This document shows, piece by piece, positions 35,361 to 43,221 of a DNA stretch of 64,000 bases; position 1 is the stretch's first letter, and every line of letters begins with the position of its first letter. Under the pieces are notes generated by a model, which saw only the letters and a program-made list of their open reading frames with translations, was not told the DNA's origin and searched no databases. A program made the translations under genes and the position numbers. This DNA comes from Paraflavitalea pollutisoli. GTDB lineage: Bacteria; Bacteroidota; Bacteroidia; Chitinophagales; Chitinophagaceae. The DNA lies in NCBI RefSeq assembly GCF_029360705.1, contig NZ_JARKMX010000001.1, forward strand, positions 620,001-684,000, in the 5' to 3' direction.

Positions 35361-36884
35361 TTAGTGCTTAAAGTGGCGCATGCCTGTCATAACCATGGCC
35401 AATTTATTTTGTTGGCTGTATTCGATAGAATCTTTATCGCGTACGCTGCCTCCCGGTTGTATATAAGCGGTGATGCCTGCGGCGTGTCCCATCTGCACAC
35501 AATCATTGAAGGGGAAGAATGCGTCGCTGGCCAACACGGCTCCGTTCAGGTCGAACTTGAACTGACCTGCTTTTTCAATTGCCTGGCGCAGGGAGTCGAT
35601 TCGGCTTGTTTGTCCGCAACCTTTGCCGATGAGTTGTTTATCTTTCACCAATGCGATAGCGTTGGACTTCAGGTGCTTGCATACGAGGTTGGCAAATTCC
35701 AGGTCTGCTTTTTCTGTGGCGGTCGTTTCGCGGCCACCTACTTCTTTCCATTCAACGAAGTTGCCTTCGTCTGCCCCTTGTATCAAAACACCATTCAATA
35801 CTGATTTGTATTCTTTGGTTTTTTTGAAGGCTGCTTTCTGTTGCAGGAGGATCCGGTTCTTCTTTGACTTCAGGATGGTCAGCGCATCTTCATCGAATGC
35901 AGGAGCGATCAATACTTCAAAAAAGATCTCATTGATGGCCTCGGCTGTTGCTTTGTCGATGGTGCCGTTGCAAACGAGTACGCCGCCGAAGGCACTTTCG
36001 GGGTCGCCGGCAAGGGCTGCATCCCAGGCACTCTTTACCGTTGGACGGGAAGCGATACCACACACGTTGGTGTGTTTGATGATGGCGAATACAGGGGTGG
36101 CTGTGTCGCTGGTAAATTCGTTGATCAGTTGTACGGCAGCGTCAACATCCACGAGGTTATTATACGACAGCTCTTTTCCGTTGAGCTGGTTGAAGATTTC
36201 GTCCAGGTTGCCAAAGAATACACCTGTCTGGTGTGGATTCTCTCCATAACGCATCGTCTTGGGGTGGGGGATCGACTCGACGAAATAGAGTGCATCGGTG
36301 CTGTTGAAATATTTGGCGATGGCCACATCGTAGTGTGCAACGATCTCGAATGCTTTAGCGGCAAAGGCCTTGCGCTGTTCGATGGTGGTGGTTCCTTCCT
36401 GCTCTCTCAGCAATTGCTCGAGGTGTGCGTATTCGGATTTAGCGGCGATCACTACCAGGTCGCGGAAGTTTTTGGCTGCACCACGGATCATGGAGGGGCC
36501 GCCGATATCTATCTTTTCGATAATGAGCTTCTCTTCGTTGGTAGTAGCCACTGTTTCTTCGAAGGGATAAAGATCTACGATCACCAGGTCGATCTCGGGA
36601 ATGTTGTATTGTTTCATCTCCTGCAGGTCGGTTTCATTATCCCGGCGACCTAGGATTCCTCCGAATACAGAGGGGTGAAGGGTTTTGACCCGTCCGCCCA
36701 GGATGGAGGGGTAAGTGGTCAGGTTTTCCACGGGGGTTACGGGGATGCCAAGCTTTTCAATGAAAGCTTGTGTGCCGCCGGTGGAGTAGATGGTAATACC
36801 CAACTTATGCAGTTGCTGTACCACTGGTTCCAGGCCGTCTTTGTAAAAAACGGAAATGAGGGCAGACTGAATCTTTTTTGTCAT
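35361..36884 (-). CDS. purH: Bifunctional AICAR transformylase / IMP cyclohydrolase PurH
   Basis: A 507-residue enzyme for the last two steps of IMP synthesis. The N-terminal MGS-like cyclohydrolase region includes YSTGGTQAFIE, GGRVKTLHPSVFGGIL and DLVIVDLYPFEET. The C-terminal transformylase has RYGENPHQTG, IKHTNVCGIA (the catalytic K-H), and SDAFFPFNDCV. The length matches the family. Confidence 0.97.
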   Translation of the reverse strand: MTKKIQSALISVFYKDGLEPVVQQLHKLGITIYSTGGTQAFIEKLGIPVTPVENLTTYPSILGGRVKTLHPSVFGGILGRRDNETDLQEMKQYNIPEIDLVIVDLYPFEETVATTNEEKLIIEKIDIGGPSMIRGAAKNFRDLVVIAAKSEYAHLEQLLREQEGTTTIEQRKAFAAKAFEIVAHYDVAIAKYFNSTDALYFVESIPHPKTMRYGENPHQTGVFFGNLDEIFNQLNGKELSYNNLVDVDAAVQLINEFTSDTATPVFAIIKHTNVCGIASRPTVKSAWDAALAGDPESAFGGVLVCNGTIDKATAEAINEIFFEVLIAPAFDEDALTILKSKKNRILLQQKAAFKKTKEYKSVLNGVLIQGADEGNFVEWKEVGGRETTATEKADLEFANLVCKHLKSNAIALVKDKQLIGKGCGQTSRIDSLRQAIEKAGQFKFDLNGAVLASDAFFPFNDCVQMGHAAGITAYIQPGGSVRDKDSIEYSQQNKLAMVMTGMRHFKH

Positions 36885-36966
36885 AAATCTTTAAGTTTTC
36901 TAAAAAGAATTCCGGAGCAGGATGGGGGCCTGCGACAGAATTGAATAATAAATGCTTTGAGAGGCG

Positions 36967-36997
36967 CAAAGGTAACTTAATGACGGGGGAAAACAAA
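36967..36997 (-). promoter_or_regulatory. Consensus promoter of purH inside the 3' end of comEC
   Basis: Minus strand: TTTG at 36997-36994, 19 bp spacer, TACCTTTG at 36974-36967, an excellent match to the Bacteroidota consensus. The -33 element is within the last codons of comEC; the predicted purH leader is about 75 nt. Confidence 0.7.
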
Positions 36998-39073
36998 GGC
37001 GCCCTGGGTGGCTACCGCGTGACAGGGGATGCCTAAACGCCGGCTATCCTGTTGCCAAGTCCTTGTTTTCCAGGGAGAATTGGTGCCGTCAACAATTATA
37101 TGCGAACAGTCAAAAAGGTTGGCCAATTGGCCGATGGAGATGCTGGGATTGCCTGTGAGGATGAGCATCGTGACCGGCAATCTTGTATAACCTCGAAAGG
37201 GGGTGGCCTGAAAAGAAGTATCGATATGCAGGATGGTGTGGGTGCCGAACTGGGTAAGTTTTCCTTCCTGTCGTATGCCTGGCAAAGTGCTAACCGGCTT
37301 AACCCGATGTTCTATGCGGTTGGGCTGCAAATGGAAGGAAGTGAGTGCGGTGTTGGCCCGAAGTGCACTATCGCCTTGAAACAGGTACTGTCTACCGGCG
37401 AAAAAATCAAGTGCCTGCATCCGTGGGGTATTATATATGATCATCTCCTGCTGACGATTCGCTTGCCAGGCATAAAAGCAATTTATCGCTACTATTGCCC
37501 AGACGGCGGATAGGCTAACCAGGAGCGGACGGCCCGTTTGCTGGTACCGCCAATAAACGAAACCAGCGATCATTGTATAGAAAAACAGCAATTGGGGAAG
37601 ATTGAAGGGAATGTTGTCGGTAGTATTGAACGGGATGTGGTCAAGCATTTCTACAAAACGATTCAACCACGCGATCATTTGAGACAATAGCCAGCCCAGC
37701 CAGGACGCCAGGTCGGGGAGCCAGGCAACACAGCAAAGAATGACCTCTCCGACGAGTATGACCCCAGATAACGGGACCGCCACGAGGTTAGCGATGAGGA
37801 AGAGATTGGGAAACTGGTGAAAATGGTAGAGGCTGATCGGCAGGGTCAAAATCTGGGCTGCAAGGGTTAAAGCAATTAGCTGCCATACCTGCCGCAGGTA
37901 TTTATTGGTGGGATCGAGCAGCCCGGTTATGGGACGCAAGAACAATAGAATACTCAATACGGCGGCGTAAGACAACTGAAAGCCTACGTCGAAACAAAGC
38001 CAGGGATCGTACCAAAGGAGGAGAAAGGCTGATACGGCGAGTGCATTAGTGGGTGATTGGTGAATGGGTAAGCGGCTCCCAATCAGCAATGTAGAAAACA
38101 TGATGGCTGAACGGAGTGCCGAGGGAGAGGCGCCAGTCAATAAAACGAAACACCAGAGGATCACCAGTATAGCACCGGGCACCGCCCATCGTTGCCAGGA
38201 ACTGGGTAGCCGACTGCCGAAGAAGAGTAACAGGGCGTATATGAGGCCCAGGTGCATGCCCGAGATGGCGATGATATGGACGAGTCCGGTATTTATATAC
38301 GATTGCAGCAGTGGTTTATCGAGGTCATTTTTGTAGCCGATGAGGAGTGCCTCTGCCAATCCGGCTTGCTTTTTGTCAGGAATTGTTTCCCGGAGTATGG
38401 CCAGCATTTTTTTACGGGTATCAAACAGTAGTTTTTTAACGGAGAATATTTGTTTTTTTTCTGCCACAAAGTAGTTGTGTTCACGGAGGTATACCTGATG
38501 AAATACTCCTTTAAATCCGCAGTATTGTTTGTAATTGAATGCGTTTGGGTTGCCTGGATTGCCAATCGGCTCAGGTGTTTTGACAAATGTTAAGACTGTT
38601 CCATAATCTATGCCCGCAGCTAGGTGCTGCTTGTCGAAATACAGTACCAGCCTGCCTTTTACGCGATGCAGGTGCTGTTTTCCTTTAACTACTTCAATGG
38701 TTGCGATCGTACTGTACGATTTAGCTTTTTCAGTAAGCGGTTCTGCAATCCGTACCATGATCGTATCGCCCGGTTGATAATGATAGCCAAACCAATTTTT
38801 TTGATGTGCCGGATTGTTATACCACGCAACCAGCATACCGCTTGCAAAAAGCAATAGGTTTAATAAAATAGCAGGGGCATGTCGATAACGAAAACGCAGG
38901 TTGACGGAAAGGCGGGCCGTCAGCAACAGCAGGCAGATGCACCAGGCGGCCAAGATCCACGCCGGGCGTGGGGATAGGGCCAGTTTGTATTGTGCCAGAA
39001 TGCCCGCTGTAAACGGTATTATAAGACGTAAAAAAGGTACTTCTTTCCAGGCAATTATTGTGCTTGGGTGCAT
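36977..39073 (-). CDS. comEC: ComEC/Rec2 family competence membrane protein
   Basis: A 698-residue protein. It has N-terminal helices, a DUF4131/OB-like domain (about 95-215), the Competence domain (LIGYKNDLDKPLLQSYINTGLVHIIAISGMHLGLIYALLLFF) with many membrane helices, and a C-terminal region of about 150 residues. That last region is where ComEC proteins carry a metallo-beta-lactamase-type nuclease, but I see no HxHxDH motif, so a nuclease role is doubtful. ComEC is the channel for DNA uptake; radA and comF are also in this window. Confidence 0.9.
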   Translation of the reverse strand: MHPSTIIAWKEVPFLRLIIPFTAGILAQYKLALSPRPAWILAAWCICLLLLTARLSVNLRFRYRHAPAILLNLLLFASGMLVAWYNNPAHQKNWFGYHYQPGDTIMVRIAEPLTEKAKSYSTIATIEVVKGKQHLHRVKGRLVLYFDKQHLAAGIDYGTVLTFVKTPEPIGNPGNPNAFNYKQYCGFKGVFHQVYLREHNYFVAEKKQIFSVKKLLFDTRKKMLAILRETIPDKKQAGLAEALLIGYKNDLDKPLLQSYINTGLVHIIAISGMHLGLIYALLLFFGSRLPSSWQRWAVPGAILVILWCFVLLTGASPSALRSAIMFSTLLIGSRLPIHQSPTNALAVSAFLLLWYDPWLCFDVGFQLSYAAVLSILLFLRPITGLLDPTNKYLRQVWQLIALTLAAQILTLPISLYHFHQFPNLFLIANLVAVPLSGVILVGEVILCCVAWLPDLASWLGWLLSQMIAWLNRFVEMLDHIPFNTTDNIPFNLPQLLFFYTMIAGFVYWRYQQTGRPLLVSLSAVWAIVAINCFYAWQANRQQEMIIYNTPRMQALDFFAGRQYLFQGDSALRANTALTSFHLQPNRIEHRVKPVSTLPGIRQEGKLTQFGTHTILHIDTSFQATPFRGYTRLPVTMLILTGNPSISIGQLANLFDCSHIIVDGTNSPWKTRTWQQDSRRLGIPCHAVATQGAFVFPRH

Positions 39074-39254
39074 AATAAAAATGACGATTCGCTGTTATGA
39101 AAACAGAGCCTGCAAGAAGATAGTTATGATCTTGAGAAAGGAAAAGAAAGCACCACTTCCACCGATTCCGGTAGAAATAGAAGGATAAGGCAATGGTAAT
39201 GGAAAAACAGGTAGTTGCGGTGCTTTAAACAGGTTGGGGAAGATCAGAATAAAA
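39074..39254. other. Intergenic region upstream of comEC
   Basis: About 180 bp. A 35-codon plus-strand ORF (39081-39188, ending LPPIPVEIEG) is present but looks like chance. No convincing promoter was found for either strand. Confidence 0.4.
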
Positions 39255-39295
39255 TTTCCTCAAGTTTTTGTTCTAGAACAAAGGCCTTGAGGAAA
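39255..39295. other. Strong nested inverted repeat
   Basis: Outer arms TTTCCTCAAG / CTTGAGGAAA (39255-39264, 39286-39295) enclose a perfect 16-bp palindrome TTTGTTCTAGAACAAA (39267-39282). As RNA it would fold to a long, nearly continuous hairpin; as DNA the inner palindrome resembles an operator. Confidence 0.7.
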
Positions 39296-39436
39296 TCTGT
39301 CGGCTGGCTTCCACAGGAGTATTGGATTTTGAAAAACGGGATGATAGCAACTCTCCGGTATCTAATTTCAGACAAAATTCTAAGCTGCCAATACAATGGG
39401 CGATTTATTAAATACGGATTTTTCATCAGTTCAATC

Positions 39437-39461
39437 ACGGGGTCTGGACCCCCGTTTTTTT
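39437..39461 (+). terminator. Intrinsic terminator, plus strand, no gene upstream
   Basis: Stem ACGGGGTC / GACCCC(C)GT with a 3-base loop and a T7 run. With the hairpin at 39255-39295 it suggests an untranslated transcript of about 200 nt in 39240-39461. Confidence 0.8.
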
Positions 39462-39677
39462 ACGGGGTAGTATTACGTTGTTTTTGCGGTTTTATATGCG
39501 CAGCTTTGACGGATTTTTGACGGTGTTTTCAACGCGACTCCTTGACTAGCTTCACGTTATGAATATTACTAATTTATAATTATATGGCTAACATTCTATT
39601 GTAGCCGAAATCGAGCGCCTTTGGGGATTACTTTTACATCGGTATCAAAATCATTCATGTTTAAATCCCCCAAAGCA

Positions 39678-40190
39678 ATGACAACTATTCAAAAAAAATC
39701 CTTAAAGGTTGGCCGCTACGTTGACACGAACCATGTAGACTCTGTAATCCGCAATTACAAGAAAGAAAGGTGGGTGCGCAATTCCGAGCATATTGGCAAG
39801 GAAGATTCGCTGAGTGTTTGGTACAGCGTAGAGGAACTGGAAGGATTCATCGCGAAGATCAAGGAACACGGAGGAGATGGTATTAAGATGTATTTCGCAG
39901 CATACCCCGAGAATTTCGATAAAAAACCTGAATACAGCAATCGCCAGACTATTGTAATGGTTGCTACCCGCAGCCGTGAAAGTGAAGCTGGTCTTACCAA
40001 TAAAGATCTTTATACCAATCCTGGCCAGATCCTGGCCTACAACCTTGGCAGCCTGTGTCCTCCTAACTGCGGTACTGGTGGTTCTACCAAGCCTCCTACC
40101 AAGCCCGGCGAAGAACCAAGTGCTGATGATTGGGGCGGTATTGGTGTTACGATCGTTGATCGTGGTGCTAAAGGTCTCACCATCGTTTAA
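39678..40190 (+). CDS. Conserved-looking hypothetical protein
   Basis: A 170-residue soluble protein I cannot assign. It has three parts: an alpha/beta body (KVGRYVDTNHVDSVIRNYKK, WYSVEELEGFIAKIKEHGGD, IKMYFAAYPENFDK, RQTIVMVATRSRE), a Pro/Gly/Thr-rich linker (SLCPPNCGTGGSTKPPTKPG), and a glycine-rich C-terminus (WGGIGVTIVDRGAKGLTIV). No signal peptide or membrane segment. ATG codons at 39621 and 39657 are also in frame; 39678 (MTTIQKKSLKVG) was chosen as the start of recognisable structure. It is followed by its own terminator. Confidence 0.75.
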   Translation: MTTIQKKSLKVGRYVDTNHVDSVIRNYKKERWVRNSEHIGKEDSLSVWYSVEELEGFIAKIKEHGGDGIKMYFAAYPENFDKKPEYSNRQTIVMVATRSRESEAGLTNKDLYTNPGQILAYNLGSLCPPNCGTGGSTKPPTKPGEEPSADDWGGIGVTIVDRGAKGLTIV

Positions 40191-40210
40191 TTTACCCGAA
40201 CATATTGAAA

Positions 40211-40240
40211 AGCCTCTGTTGACCCCCAACAGGGGCTCTT
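40211..40240 (+). terminator. Intrinsic terminator of the hypothetical gene
   Basis: An 11-bp stem AGCCTCTGTTG / CAACAGGGGCT (one G-U pair), loop ACCCC, tail CTTCATTTT. Confidence 0.75.
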
Positions 40241-40283
40241 CATTTTGGTGCATGCCGTCAAAATATATGCTATATTGGTACCG

Positions 40284-40940
40284 ATGTACATTCCCGGCTA
40301 TCTATACGTAGAACTTATCAGCTTACTGGCTTCCTTCAATCTGTTCTTCCGGAAGGATACGCCGTTGTTTCTAAAGTTGTTTACCCCATACCTGTTGTTG
40401 ACGCTTGCTTTTGAGATCACGAGCTGGCAGTTGAACATGAATGAAAAAAGTGCTGAATCTGCTGCCTTGATGTTTCCCTCCTCGGCCTTCGAGATCGAAT
40501 TCTATATCTTCACTTTGTACAACATTATTCAAACCCCCAGGATCAGGCGTGTCGTATTGTGGATCGTGTTCTTGTACCCGGTACTGGCGGTATTCAATAT
40601 CTACTATTTGCAGGCAGGCGCTTTTCCCTCCAACAGTTACCTGCTGGGATGCATATTGATCGTGACGATCTGTATCTATTATTTTTACGAACTGTTTCAT
40701 TTACCAGGCATTGGTAATTTGTTGCAGGAGCCTGCGTTTTGGGTGTGTACGGCTTTGTTGTTTTTTTACATATGCAGTTTGCCGTTCTTTGGTTTGTACA
40801 ACCTGATGTACAAAGTTTCGCCCGGCATTATGGAAAATATATCGGTCATCCTGACGGTGATGAATGTATTCCTATACACTATTTTTACGGCTGCGTTTCT
40901 TTGTGTAGTCCGGATTCCCAGGTTACTCTCCCGATCATAA
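40284..40940 (+). CDS. Integral membrane protein, probably sensory partner
   Basis: A 218-residue protein with about six or seven hydrophobic helices (YVELISLLASFNLFF, YLLLTLAFEITSW, VVLWIVFLYPVLAVFNIYYL, YLLGCILIVTICIYYFYELF, FWVCTALLFFYICSLPFFGL, IFTAAFLCVVRIPRLL). No known domain is evident. It is 85 bp upstream of a histidine kinase that has only one membrane helix of its own, so it may sense for that kinase; this is inference. An in-frame ATG at 40245 gives 13 extra residues and cannot be excluded. Confidence 0.75.
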   Translation: MYIPGYLYVELISLLASFNLFFRKDTPLFLKLFTPYLLLTLAFEITSWQLNMNEKSAESAALMFPSSAFEIEFYIFTLYNIIQTPRIRRVVLWIVFLYPVLAVFNIYYLQAGAFPSNSYLLGCILIVTICIYYFYELFHLPGIGNLLQEPAFWVCTALLFFYICSLPFFGLYNLMYKVSPGIMENISVILTVMNVFLYTIFTAAFLCVVRIPRLLSRS

Positions 40941-41025
40941 ACAGATCATGCTTCAAACAGCCCCTAACTTTTTGTAATTTGCCGTCAGCCATGTCAACAC
41001 TAGTTCAGTCAATACAAATAACCGC

Positions 41026-41835
41026 ATGAAGAATCAGGAACAGGAATTACTGGTAATGTTACTGGCTGGTGGAATACTGGCAATTGCGGTCGTAACGTTC
41101 ATTGTCATCATTGTACTGCAATATCAGCGTAGGCAGCACCGTCACGAAAAGGAGCTGACGCGTATGAAAGATCAGTATGAACAGGAAGTGCTGCGTTCAC
41201 AACTGGAGATCCAGGAAGAGACTTTTAAAATGATCGGCCAGGAGCTTCATGATAATATCGGGCAGGTTTTGTCGGTTGTTAAGCTGTCTTTGTCCATGTT
41301 GCCTATTCGCAAAGACCATGAAGCGTATGAGCCTATTTTTACTTCCCGGCAGATATTGAACAAAGCGGCCCAGGATCTTTCCGATCTTACCAAGAGCATG
41401 CACAACGACCGTATTGCCCAGATTGGGTTGGTGGAAGCTATCAGGCATGAAGTGGAGAATATGCGGAAAAGCGGGGTGTTGCATGTTGAGTTTGAAACGG
41501 TCGGGTCAGAGTATCATTTTGACGGACAAAAGTCCACCTTCCTTTTTCGTATGTTTCAGGAGATGCTGAATAATACGCTAAAGCACTCCAAGGCCAGTCA
41601 GCTGGATGTGCGTTTGTTGTTCTCAGACGACAACAAGTTTAGCCTTATTCTGGCTGACAATGGGGTGGGGTTTGATGTTGAGGCCAAGAGAAATTCAGTG
41701 TCTTCCTCTTCCGGTGTTGGATTAAAGAGTATCTTCAATAGGGCAAAATTGATCGGTGCGGACCTGGACATGAAAAGTATCCCCGGAAAAGGCACTACAG
41801 TCACCATTCAACTATCTTTGCCTCAAGAAAGTTAA
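41026..41835 (+). CDS. Sensor histidine kinase, NarX type (HisKA_3)
   Basis: A 269-residue kinase with one N-terminal membrane helix (LLAGGILAIAVVTFIVIIVL), a short coiled coil (35-65), a HisKA_3 dimerisation domain with H75 (IGQELHDNIGQVL), and an HATPase domain (MFQEMLNNTLKHSKA, LADNGVGFD, GVGLKSIFNRAKLIG, GKGTTVTIQLSL). It has no obvious sensor domain. It is 10 bp upstream of its response regulator. Confidence 0.93.
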   Translation: MKNQEQELLVMLLAGGILAIAVVTFIVIIVLQYQRRQHRHEKELTRMKDQYEQEVLRSQLEIQEETFKMIGQELHDNIGQVLSVVKLSLSMLPIRKDHEAYEPIFTSRQILNKAAQDLSDLTKSMHNDRIAQIGLVEAIRHEVENMRKSGVLHVEFETVGSEYHFDGQKSTFLFRMFQEMLNNTLKHSKASQLDVRLLFSDDNKFSLILADNGVGFDVEAKRNSVSSSSGVGLKSIFNRAKLIGADLDMKSIPGKGTTVTIQLSLPQES

Positions 41836-41845
41836 GCAGCTCTCA

Positions 41846-42502
41846 ATGACAGTTGGAAAAAAAATACAGGTAGCGGTTGCCGACGACCACACGCTGATGC
41901 GTAAAGCACTGGCCCGGTTGATCAGCACATTCGACAATTACACCATTCTTTTTGAAGCCGATAATGGCGCCGATGTGAAGGAAAAGATCGGCCGGCATAT
42001 TATTCCCGATGTGCTCCTGCTGGATGTGAATATGCCAGGTATGGACGGATATGAAACGGTAAAATGGATCTTCAAGAATCATCCGCATATCAAGGTACTG
42101 GCGCTTTCTATGTCGAGCGATGAAAGTACGATCATTCGTATGCTGCGTCTTGGCGCCAAGGGTTACATCATGAAGAATACCGAGCCGGAAGAGTTGAAGA
42201 TGGCCCTGGATTCCGTCATGGAAAAGAATTTCTATCTCTCTGAATACATCTCCGGAAAGATCATCAGCGGTTTGCATAAGGATATAGATCAGCCCGAGGA
42301 GCCCGTTTCCCTGACCGAAAAGGAAAAGGAGTTTTTGCAGTGGGTTTGCTCAGAGTTGACCTATAAGGATATCGCCGCTAAGATGTTCGTTAGCCCCCGT
42401 ACGGTGGATGATTACCGGAATTCCCTCTTCGAAAAACTTAAAGTAAAGACCCGGGTAGGGCTGGTACTGTATGCTATCCGCAATGGCATGGTAGAGGCGT
42501 AA
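41846..42502 (+). CDS. NarL/FixJ-type response regulator
   Basis: A 218-residue regulator. The receiver domain (ADDHTLMRKALARL) has the phosphorylation site D60 (LLLDVNMPGMDG) and switch residues S/K (LALSMSS, GYIMKN). The LuxR-type helix-turn-helix is at the C-terminus (LTEKEKEFLQWVCSELTYKDIAAKMFVSPRTVDDYRNSLF). It is cotranscribed with the kinase just upstream. Confidence 0.95.
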   Translation: MTVGKKIQVAVADDHTLMRKALARLISTFDNYTILFEADNGADVKEKIGRHIIPDVLLLDVNMPGMDGYETVKWIFKNHPHIKVLALSMSSDESTIIRMLRLGAKGYIMKNTEPEELKMALDSVMEKNFYLSEYISGKIISGLHKDIDQPEEPVSLTEKEKEFLQWVCSELTYKDIAAKMFVSPRTVDDYRNSLFEKLKVKTRVGLVLYAIRNGMVEA

Positions 42503-42577
42503 CCAAGGTTGGTGACGCCCTGCTATTCTATATGGCTCCTGGTGCTGGTCCTGTGTGATCGATACCGGGCTGGTGGC

Positions 42578-43048
42578 TTATTGGAGTAACTTTTTTACAT
42601 AGATGATCTGCGCCAGGTGATAGATATTGTGTTCGAGGTACCCCTTTAGCATGAAGCCCACGTTGTAGGTTCGAAGTGCTACCGGTTCTTCGAGGATATC
42701 GTCTTTTCTTGTTTGCAGCAGTTCAAGAATACGCTTGTTGGCTGACTTGAATTCCTGTATACCGTTGCGCCAGGTATGCACGGTGGGATCGATCTCGCGC
42801 CAATCGAATACTTCGTAGTAGTTCATGTCTTTCTCCAGATCTCCTTCCAACCTGCTTTGTACAAACCGTGCCCAGGTGATCATATGGTACAGCAGTTCGA
42901 TCATTGCGTGGCCTTTTTCGTCGGGGTTCACGTATACCAGGGTTGGATCTATTTCTTCCAGCACCGCGTAGGCGGAGCGCCCGTACCAGGGATTTCCCTC
43001 CAGTATTTCGGTCAGGTGATTGCTGATTTGTTGAATGGCTGTATTCAT
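42578..43048 (-). CDS. DinB family protein
   Basis: A 156-residue four-helix-bundle protein. Metal ligands fit H55 (LLYHMITWA), H140 and H144 (GYLEHNIYHLAQI). The DinB/YfiT superfamily includes metal-dependent thiol transferases and proteins of unknown role; no partner gene is adjacent. It is convergent with the response regulator gene. Confidence 0.88.
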   Translation of the reverse strand: MNTAIQQISNHLTEILEGNPWYGRSAYAVLEEIDPTLVYVNPDEKGHAMIELLYHMITWARFVQSRLEGDLEKDMNYYEVFDWREIDPTVHTWRNGIQEFKSANKRILELLQTRKDDILEEPVALRTYNVGFMLKGYLEHNIYHLAQIIYVKKLLQ

Positions 43049-43170
43049 GGCATCGGTTTATGTAAATATAAACTGTAGTGTGGTAAAATTATATGCCATA
43101 GGGATCGTGGAATCGGGGTGTACGCCTGATGGGATCGTTTCTCCCTGTTTAAATGAGGTGTATCGAAATA

Positions 43171-43202
43171 CAAAGGGGCTGACCAGCTGGTCAGCCCCTT
43201 TG
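43171..43202. terminator. Perfect palindromic terminator downstream of carB
   Basis: A 32-bp palindrome with arms CAAAGGGGCTGACCAG / CTGGTCAGCCCCTTTG and no spacer. It begins 20 bp after carB ends; the minus-strand tail is TATTTCG, so T-run support is modest. Confidence 0.7.
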
Positions 43203-43221
43203 CCTATAGTTTGTGCCTGGC

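Noticed and set aside
39081-39188. A 35-codon ORF upstream of comEC
   Set aside because: No features beyond length; overlaps the likely comEC promoter region.
39244-39438. A 64-codon minus-strand frame (PTDFLKAFVLEQ..., ending KLEEILF)
   Set aside because: It overlaps the strong inverted repeat and runs against a plus-strand terminator; codon use is unlike its neighbours. Kept as a non-coding candidate instead.
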